Below are positions 1 to 5,788 of a stretch of DNA of 6,564 nucleotides, one piece after another. The position numbers and the translations under genes were made by a program. The notes beneath the pieces were generated by a model. That model did no database searches, was not told the DNA's origin, and saw only the letters and a program-made list of their open reading frames with translations. Positions within the stretch are counted from its first letter, which is position 1, and each line of letters begins with the position of its first letter. The DNA lies in NCBI GenBank assembly GCA_005776545.1, contig SXOY01000142.1, forward strand, positions 1 through 6,564. Reading direction: 5' to 3'. Source of the stretch: Planctomycetia bacterium. GTDB taxonomy: Bacteria; Planctomycetota; Phycisphaerae; Phycisphaerales; UBA1924.

Positions 1-980
1 AGGATGTATGCGGCGTCGTAACCAAGAGCCGCGAGCCCATCGGGGGTCTGGCCACCGAATTTGGTGGAATACTTTTTGACGAAGTTCTCTACTGCTTCGC
101 TCTTCTGGTCAGCGGCGTAGTGGTTTGAGTAGTAGCAACCTTCGATGTCTTTGCCGCCGATTTTGGCGAGTTGTTCAGAGTCCCAGCCGTCGCCACCGAG
201 GAGGGGGATTTTGATTCCGAGTTTGCGAGCCTGAAGGGCGATGTTGCCGGCTTCGGTGTAGTAACCGGGGATAAAGATTGCATCTGGATTGCCAGCGCGG
301 ATCTTGGAGAGCTGAGCGCTGAAGTCTTGATCGCCACCGGAGTAGGCTTCGTCAGCGACGATTGTGCCGCCCATTTTGCTGAAATTCTTGTTGAATTCAG
401 TGCGAAGGCCCTTGGAATAGGTTTGGGTTTGATCGTATAGAACGGCGACTTTGGTGGCCTTGAGGTTTTCGTACGCGAACTTGGCAACGACCATTCCCTG
501 GAAGGGATCAATGAAGCAGACGCGGAAGACCATGTCGCGGCCACGAGTGACGCTGGGGTTGGTTGAAGAAGGAGAGATCATGGGCACGCCTTTTTCCTGG
601 CAGACTGCGCCGCCAGCGAGAGAGAGGGTGCTTGCGACTTCACCCAGAACTGCGGTGACTTCATCGCTGGTGATGAGGCGGGTGACGGCTTTGCCGGCTT
701 CTGCGGATTCACCTTTGGTGTCGTAGGTGATGACTTCGATGAGGCGACCGTTGAAGCCACCTGCAGAGTTGATCTCTTCGATGGCGAGTTTGATGCCGTT
801 GTCGGTGGATTGACCGAAGGTTGCTTCTTTGCCTGTCATCGATCCGTAGTGCCCGATTTTGATGGGGTTGCTTTTTGTGGTTGCTGCGGTGTCGGGCGCG
901 GCGAATGTGGCGGCGGAAAGCGAGAAGAGTGCCGCGGCGGCAAGAAGGGTGCGACGGGAGAGAGTTGAGCGATTGAGCAT
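1..980 (-). CDS. LivK-type branched-chain amino acid ABC transporter substrate-binding protein, C-terminus missing
   Basis: The reading frame runs from an ATG at 978-980 to the window edge without a stop, giving 326 residues. The family is usually about 370-400, so roughly the last 50 lie outside. The N-terminus is a signal peptide: a basic start, S8-R9-R10-T-L-L, an Ala/Leu-rich core to about residue 24, and an AxA-like site near residues 25-28. The twin Arg suggests Tat export but lacks the usual Phe and Lys. The mature part matches the family: IKIGHYGSMTG (40-50), GIKLAIEEINSAGG (62-75) and the ligand-loop motif SPSSTNPSVT (136-145), followed by the second lobe with a KVAVLYD strand. It should bind an amino acid or similar small solute in the periplasm and deliver it to an ABC permease. 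An AAGGGG site (990-995, minus strand) lies 9 bases before the start. No permease or ATPase gene is visible; they may lie beyond position 1. The exact ligand is unknown. Confidence 0.93.
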   Translation of the reverse strand, partial: MLNRSTLSRRTLLAAAALFSLSAATFAAPDTAATTKSNPIKIGHYGSMTGKEATFGQSTDNGIKLAIEEINSAGGFNGRLIEVITYDTKGESAEAGKAVTRLITSDEVTAVLGEVASTLSLAGGAVCQEKGVPMISPSSTNPSVTRGRDMVFRVCFIDPFQGMVVAKFAYENLKATKVAVLYDQTQTYSKGLRTEFNKNFSKMGGTIVADEAYSGGDQDFSAQLSKIRAGNPDAIFIPGYYTEAGNIALQARKLGIKIPLLGGDGWDSEQLAKIGGKDIEGCYYSNHYAADQKSEAVENFVKKYSTKFGGQTPDGLAALGYDAAYI

Positions 981-1177
981 TATTGAAATCCCCTTATTGA
1001 TGGAGGTATGACTGGTGGGAGGTTAGGAGGTTCCTGGGATGAGAGCAGAGGAGCATTTGAGCAGGTGAACTGGGATGGGAAAGAACGGGGGTTTCGAGAT
1101 TTGAGAAGGAGAGAGGAGCAAACAACGGTATGTGTTAGGCGTGCGATTGACTAGTCGGGGATAGTGGCTTGGGAATC

Positions 1178-1213
1178 GGACAGATAGGACTTATAGGACG
1201 AATGGGACCAATA
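1178..1213. repeat. Four degenerate 9-nt tandem repeats with a GGAC core
   Basis: The tetramer GGAC occurs at 1178, 1187, 1196 and 1205, exactly 9 bases apart. The four units read GGACAGATA, GGACTTATA, GGACGAATG and GGACCAATA. The five bases after the core are A/T-rich and vary, so the array is degenerate but perfectly phased. It lies in non-coding DNA about 110 bases upstream of the dockerin-protein start. A 9-base period does not match a DNA helical turn, and because it is a multiple of three the minus-strand frame reads as a Pro/Ile repeat, which I take as incidental. It could be a decayed simple-sequence repeat or a regulatory array; nothing in the window decides. Confidence 0.7.
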
Positions 1214-1309
1214 TCCAAGCTTTGAAAATTGGGATGCGTTTGCAAAAACTGCGAAAGTGCTTTGAGAATCGCGCTGAGGCATGTAATGTGTTCGCAATTG
1301 AAAGTTCGC

Positions 1310-1316
1310 GAGAGGG
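1310..1316 (+). promoter_or_regulatory. Ribosome binding site deciding the dockerin-protein start
   Basis: The purine run GAGAGGG lies 8 bases before the ATG at 1325. The upstream in-frame ATG at 1229 and the internal ones at 1331 and 1340 are less well placed. It therefore supports 1325 as the start, which puts a clean signal peptide at the N-terminus. Confidence 0.5.
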
Positions 1317-1324
1317 TTTTGAGC

Positions 1325-2155
1325 ATGACAATGGGCGCCATGGATAAGAAATTCGGGTTGTTGACTAGCGTGATTGTGGCGGGGAATGCGATTGGGCAGC
1401 CTGCGCTTTATTTGGATTTTGATGCAAGCCGCGCAACACTTCCAACCGAGCAATGCTGGGAGCTTATAGGGGCGACGACACCGGTGCCGAGTATTACCAA
1501 TGGCGAACTTGCGCAGGGTGCGACCTCGGCAGCACAAACACAGGCGTATCGGCACCTGCTGCTGTTTGACTTTCAGCGCGACCACATTGTGTATGAATGG
1601 GACTTGAAAGTGATTTCAAGCGGGTACAACGCAAACTCCTGCGGCGTTGGTCAACGTGCAGGGTGGTACGCATCGGTATCGGATGTAACGGGAAAGTACG
1701 TAGCGTGCGGAATTGGATCAAACCGGGTTTTTCTCAGTAACAACGGCAACAGTTTTGTGGGTGTCAATTCTCCGGTTACGACCGAGGATTTCACCAATGC
1801 GTTTCATACTTTTCGCCTTGAAGTAAACGCAGCAGGCGCAGTGCTATTTGTAGATGGCATCCAACGATTGACAATGCCGCTGGGAAACACCGGGGTCGTA
1901 GGAACGACGCACGCGGTATTTGGAGATACGAGCGTGTGTCAGGGAAGCCAGACACGGATGCACTATCTTCGAGTGAGTCTGCCGCCGCAGTGCGGGGTAG
2001 ATTTCAATCGGGATTGTGTTTCGGATTTCTTTGATTATCTGGATTTCGTGGATGCGTTTGGAGCACTGCGTCCAGATGCGGATTTCAATACCGATGGGGT
2101 AATTGATTTCTTTGACTACCTCGATTTCGTGGATTTGATGAGCAGGGATTGCTGA
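1325..2155 (+). CDS. Exported lectin-like protein with C-terminal dockerin-type repeat pair
   Basis: This is a 276-residue protein. The frame is open from an ATG at 1229, but those 32 extra residues are Cys/Arg-rich and would bury the signal peptide. From 1325 the N-terminus reads MTMGAMDKKFGLLTSVIVAG, a short basic stretch then a hydrophobic core, with cleavage likely near IGQPA. The middle (about 25-220) is beta-rich, with the pattern HTFRLEVNAAGAVLFVDGI that is typical of LamG/concanavalin-like lectin folds; this fold call is an inference. The C-terminus carries two calcium-loop repeats 27 residues apart. Loop 1 places D226, N228, D230, D234 and D237, and loop 2 D253, N255, D257, D261 and D264, at EF-hand positions 1, 3, 5, 9 and 12. 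Both end in FFDYLDFVD. A Cys just before the first loop and a Cys as last residue match what I recall as the GC-type dockerin ending of Phycisphaerae surface proteins. It is likely secreted or surface-attached; its ligand is unknown. Confidence 0.85.
   Translation: MTMGAMDKKFGLLTSVIVAGNAIGQPALYLDFDASRATLPTEQCWELIGATTPVPSITNGELAQGATSAAQTQAYRHLLLFDFQRDHIVYEWDLKVISSGYNANSCGVGQRAGWYASVSDVTGKYVACGIGSNRVFLSNNGNSFVGVNSPVTTEDFTNAFHTFRLEVNAAGAVLFVDGIQRLTMPLGNTGVVGTTHAVFGDTSVCQGSQTRMHYLRVSLPPQCGVDFNRDCVSDFFDYLDFVDAFGALRPDADFNTDGVIDFFDYLDFVDLMSRDC
2000..2139 (+). repeat. Two coding repeats of the dockerin/EF-hand unit, 81-nt period
   Basis: Copy 1 starts at 2000 and copy 2 at 2081. Both begin GATTTCAAT and share the stretch encoding FFDYLDFVD. 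The synonymous differences (GATTATCTG versus GACTACCTC) show an old duplication kept by protein selection rather than a recent DNA copy. Confidence 0.85.
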
Positions 2156-2216
2156 TCTGACGCACGTGGCGAAATGACTGCCGGGATACCGGGAACCAAA
2201 GAAGATGTTGATAGTT

Positions 2217-2291
2217 GGGAACCTCTGGGGACCGGGACGCCACTAAGCGTGAGGTTCTCTGGTGAACAGAGCGGAAAGCTGCTTCGCCAGG
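2217..2291 (+). other. Candidate structured leader RNA ahead of the rhodanese gene
   Basis: GAACCTC (2219-2225) pairs with GAGGTTC (2251-2257). Inside it, ACGC (2237-2240) pairs with GCGT (2247-2250) around a CACTAA loop and stacks directly on the outer stem. Next, CTCTG (2257-2261) pairs with CAGAG (2267-2271) around GTGAA, and CTGG (2259-2262) could instead pair with CCAG (2288-2291), so alternative folds exist. The element ends about 20 bases before the rhodanese ATG at 2312. There is no U-tract, so it is not a simple terminator. I do not recognise a known riboswitch class. Pairing was read by eye, without energies or alignments. Confidence 0.3.
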
Positions 2292-2311
2292 GACACTCAA
2301 TTGGGGGATAC

Positions 2312-2920
2312 ATGCAGACAACTCAAAACACCGTCCAGGGTAACCCGAACAACGTACCGGAGATTTCAGCGAGAGAACTCGAACAGTGGATCGCAGATGG
2401 AAAGGCGGTGCTGGTAGACGTTCGGGAACGAGACGAATATGAACGTGAGCGAATAGCTGGCGCGATACTCATGCCGTTATCGACGCTGGACCCGGAGAAT
2501 GTGCTATTGCGGATTGGATCACACAAGACAATTGTGATTCACTGTCGCGGCGGCGTACGAGGGGCGGAAGCAAGTCGCAAACTCGCTGCGTGCGTGGGAG
2601 ACAAGATCACAATTCTCAACATGACAGGTGGGATTGAAGAGTGGAAGCGCTGCGGGCTTAGCGTGGTATCGAACACAGCAATGTGCAGTGTGAGTATTCT
2701 GCGGCAGGTGCAGCTGGTTGTCGGTGCAGGCGTACTCACTGGGTCAGTACTTGGATGGTTCGTTCATCCGGGATTCGTGGGAATAGCCGCATTTTTTGGC
2801 GCAGGACTGACGTTTGCGGGCATCACGGGCACGTGTGCGCTTGCAACTCTGCTTGGATTGATGCCGTGGAATCGGGCAGGTTCCAGAGCGTGCGCCCAAT
2901 CAGTTTCCAGCTCGCGTTAA
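2312..2920 (+). CDS. Membrane-anchored rhodanese, YgaP-like
   Basis: This is a 202-residue protein with an N-terminal rhodanese domain (about 16-118) and a two-helix membrane tail (about 131-183). VLVDVRERDEYERERIAGA (33-51) is the classic rhodanese N-terminal motif. HCRGGVR (77-83) is the active-site loop with the sulfur-carrying Cys78 and a CX4R layout as in E. coli YgaP. GGIEEWK (106-112) is the usual C-terminal signature. The tail, with RQVQLVVGAG, FFGAGLTFAGITGTC and the ending MPWN, is the YgaP/DUF2892-type segment. Such proteins carry sulfane sulfur as a Cys persulfide at the inner face of the cytoplasmic membrane. The frame continues upstream to an ATG at 2174, but those 46 residues show no rhodanese features and overlap predicted RNA stems, so I start at 2312, behind a weak GGGGG at 2303-2307. 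It is the first gene of a same-strand cluster, with a 156-base gap to the next gene. Confidence 0.9.
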   Translation: MQTTQNTVQGNPNNVPEISARELEQWIADGKAVLVDVRERDEYERERIAGAILMPLSTLDPENVLLRIGSHKTIVIHCRGGVRGAEASRKLAACVGDKITILNMTGGIEEWKRCGLSVVSNTAMCSVSILRQVQLVVGAGVLTGSVLGWFVHPGFVGIAAFFGAGLTFAGITGTCALATLLGLMPWNRAGSRACAQSVSSSR

Positions 2921-3076
2921 TCCACGGTGATACCCATTGACTCATTTGTGAGAATTGTCTGCGCCGAGTTACAAATCACAGAAAATATGAACAAAGATCG
3001 GAACCCGCCAAGAGTAACTTGCCTCTAAAAAACGGAGGACGGGATTCTCAGCGGCTCAATTACAAGGAGATGTCGA

Positions 3077-3442
3077 ATGGCAAACAAAGCGACTGTATTT
3101 TACGAATCATGGCCTGCAACGATGAACGCGACCAAAGCAAGAGCGCCGGAGCTCGGCAAAGCATTTGGACCGTTTTTCCAGGGACTGATGAAGGAAGGCG
3201 GCGAGGGCGGATTGTCGGTGAAAACCAAGGAGTTGATTGCATTGGGGATCGGCATTGCCGTACGGTGCGAACCCTGCATCCTCACGCATGTGGAAAAATG
3301 TCTGAAGGCAGGTGCGACACCAAAGGAAGTAATGGATGCCGCAGGTGTCGCAGTGATGATGGGTGGAGGACCGGTGTATACATATACGCCGATAGTGGCG
3401 GCGGCGTTGGAACACTTTGAACAAGTCGGAATTGGACAGTAG
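3077..3442 (+). CDS. Carboxymuconolactone decarboxylase family protein, AhpD-like
   Basis: This is a 121-residue, mostly helical protein of usual single-domain CMD length. E52, C64, C67 and H71 have the spacing E-x11-C-x2-C-x3-H, which is the catalytic spacing known from mycobacterial AhpD (E118, C130, C133, H137). The redox pair sits in VRCEPCILTH. The second AhpD His inside the CxxC (H132) is replaced here by P66. A run of Gly and two Met follows at about 90-97 (AVMMGGGP), also typical of the family. It should be a cytoplasmic, oligomeric dithiol/disulfide protein supporting peroxide or thiol reduction, not a lactone decarboxylase. A good AAGGAGA (3064-3070) precedes the ATG by 6 bases. It lies between the YgaP-like rhodanese and a DUF2892 membrane protein, which suggests a thiol or sulfur redox role. 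No adjacent AhpC-like peroxiredoxin is present. Confidence 0.9.
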   Translation: MANKATVFYESWPATMNATKARAPELGKAFGPFFQGLMKEGGEGGLSVKTKELIALGIGIAVRCEPCILTHVEKCLKAGATPKEVMDAAGVAVMMGGGPVYTYTPIVAAALEHFEQVGIGQ

Positions 3443-3508
3443 ACCAGCGGCGCCGTGCATTAAGCAAAACAAAGGCGTGACTTCGCTTTACTGGAAGGGG
3501 TTCTAGTT

Positions 3509-3733
3509 ATGACAAGTTGTAAGAACGTCGGCTCGATTGATCGAGTAATTCGCGGGAGCATCGGGGCGATTGCACTTGTGCTCGCCTTCACAGTCTTGGG
3601 CGTGATGGAGGGGGCGATCGGCGGGATCGTGGCCGCAGTGATTGGAGCTGTAATGCTGGGAACTGCGATACTTGGAATCTGTCCGTTGTACATGCCGTTC
3701 AAAATGACTACATGCAAACCAAACCTGAAGTAG
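3509..3733 (+). CDS. Small DUF2892 (YgaP-type) inner membrane protein
   Basis: This is a 74-residue protein of usual family length. It opens with CKNVGSIDRVIR (4-15), the conserved DUF2892 start. It has two hydrophobic segments, about 16-33 and 37-57, and closes with GICPLYMPFKMTTCK (56-70), the typical CPLY...TC ending with C58 and C69. The biochemical role of the family is not settled; members sit beside rhodaneses, peroxiredoxins and sulfide-detoxification genes, and the same fold forms the tail of the rhodanese encoded upstream. GGAAGGGG (3493-3500) lies 8 bases before the ATG. The 66-base gap after the AhpD-like gene holds only a weak hairpin (about 3470-3489), so the two are probably co-transcribed. 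Confidence 0.88.
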   Translation: MTSCKNVGSIDRVIRGSIGAIALVLAFTVLGVMEGAIGGIVAAVIGAVMLGTAILGICPLYMPFKMTTCKPNLK

Positions 3734-3746
3734 AAGGCGACGACGT

Positions 3747-3782
3747 ATTGGAAGAATCGCCTATATTCACAGGCGTTCCAAT
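3747..3782 (+). other. Strong candidate hairpin between the DUF2892 and lipoprotein genes
   Basis: ATTGGAA (3747-3753) pairs with TTCCAAT (3776-3782), and CGCCT (3758-3762) pairs with AGGCG (3771-3775) around an 8-base loop. The result is 12 perfect pairs with one 4-base bulge (GAAT) on the 5' side. No U-run follows, so it is not a standard intrinsic terminator. It starts 13 bases after the DUF2892 stop and ends 43 bases before the lipoprotein ATG. It could be an mRNA processing or stability element, a partial terminator, or, as an inverted repeat in DNA, a protein-binding site. Confidence 0.5.
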
Positions 3783-3825
3783 TGAGAACCCTGCGACATT
3801 CAAAACCTAAGCTGGAGAACTGTCA

Positions 3826-4842
3826 ATGAAAAAGCGTTTATTTCATGGGATCTTGGCGATGATTTCGGCGGGAGGAGTCGCATTGATCGCCGGGTGCGCA
3901 GGGTCGCAGGGTGCGAAGAATCAAGCCAAGGCAGACCAACCAGCAATGCAAGCTGTGGGAAAGAAGTCTGCACCGGGCACGCTGGATTATGACAAGAACT
4001 TGTGGCACCAGCTGCTCACGGACCATGCAAAAATCCGACGTGCCGTGAAGCACTCCAGTAAGGGGGTGGAGGTGCTGACGGAATCAGATGATCCGGCGAC
4101 GGCCGCGAACATCATTGAACATGCGAAGGCGATGCAGTCACGGATCAAGACAGGATCACGCGTGCGAATGTGGGATCCAGTTTTTGCGGAGCTGTTTGCC
4201 AAGCATGGAGCAGTAAGACTCGAAGTGACTCCAACAGAAAAAGGTGTCAAGATCGTTGAATCGAGCGATGACCCGGAAGCGGTGGCATTATTAAGGTCGC
4301 ACGCTTTGGGAGTGAGCACATTTGTCCGCGAGGGCTTTCCATCGGCACCAAATGAAACACTGAGGTACAAGGTGAGCGATCCGGTACCCGTCGATGAAGT
4401 TGCGATTGGCGGCGTGAAGCACCGCGTCCTGCTGGGGCAACCGGATGCTGCGCACCTCGCGGCATTGAAGGCAGAGGGGATAAGCACAGTTGTGAACTTC
4501 CGGAAGCCTGCGGAACATGCCGACTACAACGAGCAAAACGCGGCAACCGGCGCGGGGATGGGGTATTGCAATATTGCGTATAAGGGTGATCTTGAATTGA
4601 CGGATGAAGTAATTGATGCGGCTCGAGCGGCGATAAAAGCCGGAGATGCGAAGGGTGAGGCGATCGTGCTCCATTGTCGCACGGGCAATCGCGTAGGTCC
4701 GGGCTGGGCAGCGTATCGGGTGTTAGATGGAAATGTGCCGCTGGAACAGGCGATATCTGAAGCACGGATGATGCAGATGGTGGAACCAAAGATGGAAGCC
4801 AGGACGCGGGAGTACATCAAGCGTCATTCCACGCGGAGATAG
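3826..4842 (+). CDS. Lipoprotein with duplicated 60-residue module and DUF442-like CX4R domain
   Basis: This is a 338-residue protein. KKR, a hydrophobic core and the lipobox LIAGC with Cys24 mark it as a lipoprotein. A Gln/Lys/Ala linker runs to about residue 52. Residues 59-170 hold two copies of one module exactly 60 residues apart: H67/H127, KGV at 79/139, SDDP at 87/147 and HA at 99/159, joined by RMWDPVF (114-120). The C-terminal domain (about 190-335) resembles the DUF442/dual-specificity phosphatase-like fold: VLLGQPDAAHLAALKAEGISTVVNFR, then the active loop HCRTGNR (283-289) with Cys284 and Arg289. The spacing is CX4R as in DUF442, not the CX5R of true Tyr phosphatases. Orientation predicts action outside the cytoplasm. 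GGAG (3814-3817) lies 8 bases before the ATG. I have seen the HA/SDDP module in other uncharacterised proteins but know no function; its conserved His residues could bind metal or heme, which is speculation. The substrate could be a phosphoester or a persulfide. Confidence 0.82.
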   Translation: MKKRLFHGILAMISAGGVALIAGCAGSQGAKNQAKADQPAMQAVGKKSAPGTLDYDKNLWHQLLTDHAKIRRAVKHSSKGVEVLTESDDPATAANIIEHAKAMQSRIKTGSRVRMWDPVFAELFAKHGAVRLEVTPTEKGVKIVESSDDPEAVALLRSHALGVSTFVREGFPSAPNETLRYKVSDPVPVDEVAIGGVKHRVLLGQPDAAHLAALKAEGISTVVNFRKPAEHADYNEQNAATGAGMGYCNIAYKGDLELTDEVIDAARAAIKAGDAKGEAIVLHCRTGNRVGPGWAAYRVLDGNVPLEQAISEARMMQMVEPKMEARTREYIKRHSTRR

Positions 4843-4861
4843 GAAAGCGCGACTGGCGATT

Positions 4862-5788
4862 TCAGCGGCGGAGGACTGCGGATGTCTTGACCGGACGACG
4901 GCCAAGGCGCAGCGTAGGTGCGACACGCTTCGCGGAGTCTCGCAAAGCTATTTCCTTGAGGATGGCGTTGCGAAGCGATGCGGGGAGGACATCGGCCGCG
5001 ATCTGCGAACAGGCATCTTGCACAAGATCGAATTCACGGAAGACAGCGCGGCAACGATCGCAAAGGTCAGCTTTGGGAACCTTGAAACCAGCAGCATTTC
5101 CGCCGCGGTCCAGGGCATCCATCTTTGCTTTGAGCAGATCGATGCAGACGTTTTTATCGAAAATCGGGGACGGGGCAGGAAGCGCCGGTACGTTTGCGAC
5201 CATTGACTTGCGCAGCATGAGGCGAGCACGATGCAGGCGAGTCTTGACCGTGTTTTCGGTGAGGCCGAGAGAAGTTGCGACATCAAGGACGCTGATGCCA
5301 AGAACCTCTTTCATGAGCAGCGGGACTCGCAAATGTTCAGGAAGTGAAGATATCTCGCCTCGAACACGGGCGACTGCCTCGTTTCGCTGGGCGACACTCT
5401 CATGACCGGTTTCAGCGGCGGCGAACCGCGAGACAGTGGTTTCTTTCCAGGGGAGAAGCTGAGACACTGCGGGCATTCGTTTGTCGATACCTCCTTTGCG
5501 GCGGAGACGCGACTTGCAGGAGTGGGCGGCGATGGAATACAGCCATGTGCCGGGGTCGCTCTTGCCGCGGAATGTGTGCCATTTGCGAAATGCCTGAAGG
5601 AAGACATCCTGTACAAGGTCCTGGGCGTCATCACGGTGACGACAAAGTCGAAGGGCAGTGGAATGGAGTCTGGGGCCATATCTGGCCAGAAGCGCCGGGA
5701 CAGCGATGGCCGGATCGGTGCCCGGAAGAATTGCTGCGGAATCAGCAGTGGACAAGACGGGCTTGGTAGTGTTGCGGGGCTGCGACAT
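4862..5788 (-). CDS. ECF-type RNA polymerase sigma factor with Cys-containing C-terminal extension
   Basis: This is a 308-residue protein, well above the roughly 170-210 of an ordinary ECF sigma factor. Region 2 spans about 33-98, with DDAQDLVQDVFLQAFRKW (53-70) and the DNA-melting stretch TFRGKSDPGTWLYSIAAH (72-89). Region 4 spans about 146-196, with SLPEHLRVPLLMKEV and the helix-turn-helix LGLTENTVKTRLHRARLMLR (174-193). It should direct RNA polymerase to a specific promoter set. After region 4 come a Pro/Ala linker (197-210) and about 100 further residues with C215, C243 and C246; CDRC (243-246) resembles the end of a zinc-binding anti-sigma motif, but the usual His four residues before that Cys is Lys239. 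No separate anti-sigma gene is obvious. The ATG has no clear Shine-Dalgarno. An 88-base gap separates it from the membrane-protein gene upstream on the same strand, and its stop faces the lipoprotein stop across 19 bases. Confidence 0.92.
   Translation of the reverse strand: MSQPRNTTKPVLSTADSAAILPGTDPAIAVPALLARYGPRLHSTALRLCRHRDDAQDLVQDVFLQAFRKWHTFRGKSDPGTWLYSIAAHSCKSRLRRKGGIDKRMPAVSQLLPWKETTVSRFAAAETGHESVAQRNEAVARVRGEISSLPEHLRVPLLMKEVLGISVLDVATSLGLTENTVKTRLHRARLMLRKSMVANVPALPAPSPIFDKNVCIDLLKAKMDALDRGGNAAGFKVPKADLCDRCRAVFREFDLVQDACSQIAADVLPASLRNAILKEIALRDSAKRVAPTLRLGRRPVKTSAVLRR

Larger units (their letters stand above)
981..1324. other. Divergent intergenic region, no gene seen
   Basis: These 344 bases separate two divergently transcribed genes and must hold the promoters of both, if each has its own. 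The part at about 1009-1118 is strongly purine-rich on the plus strand, so the leader of the binding-protein mRNA would be pyrimidine-rich. A block of four 9-base repeats lies at 1178-1213. Frames that are open here give no recognisable protein. A TTGACT at 1147-1152 has no credible -10 partner at normal spacing, so I call no promoter. Confidence 0.6.

Noticed and set aside
1229..1324. Longer start for the dockerin protein at 1229
   Set aside because: It would put 32 Cys/Arg-rich residues before an otherwise clean signal peptide, and a GAGAGGG site favours 1325.
2174..2311. N-terminal extension of the rhodanese from ATG 2174
   Set aside because: The 46 residues show no family features and overlap the predicted RNA stems; the domain is complete from 2312.
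2156..2311. Group II intron fragment or insertion-sequence remnant suggested by the stems
   Set aside because: No domain V-like hairpin, no reverse transcriptase or transposase remnant, and no flanking repeats were found.
2937..2942. TTGACT as a promoter -35 box ahead of the AhpD-like gene
   Set aside because: No -10-like hexamer lies 15-19 bases downstream.
3019..3420. Plus-strand open frame overlapping the AhpD-like gene in another phase
   Set aside because: The overlapped frame has full CMD motifs and a strong ribosome site; this frame has neither.
3470..3489. AAAGGCG/CGCTTT hairpin between the AhpD-like and DUF2892 genes
   Set aside because: Only six pairs with a bulged G and a 6-base loop; too weak to call.
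4843..4861. Bidirectional terminator between the convergent lipoprotein and sigma genes
   Set aside because: The 19 bases contain no inverted repeat or T-run.
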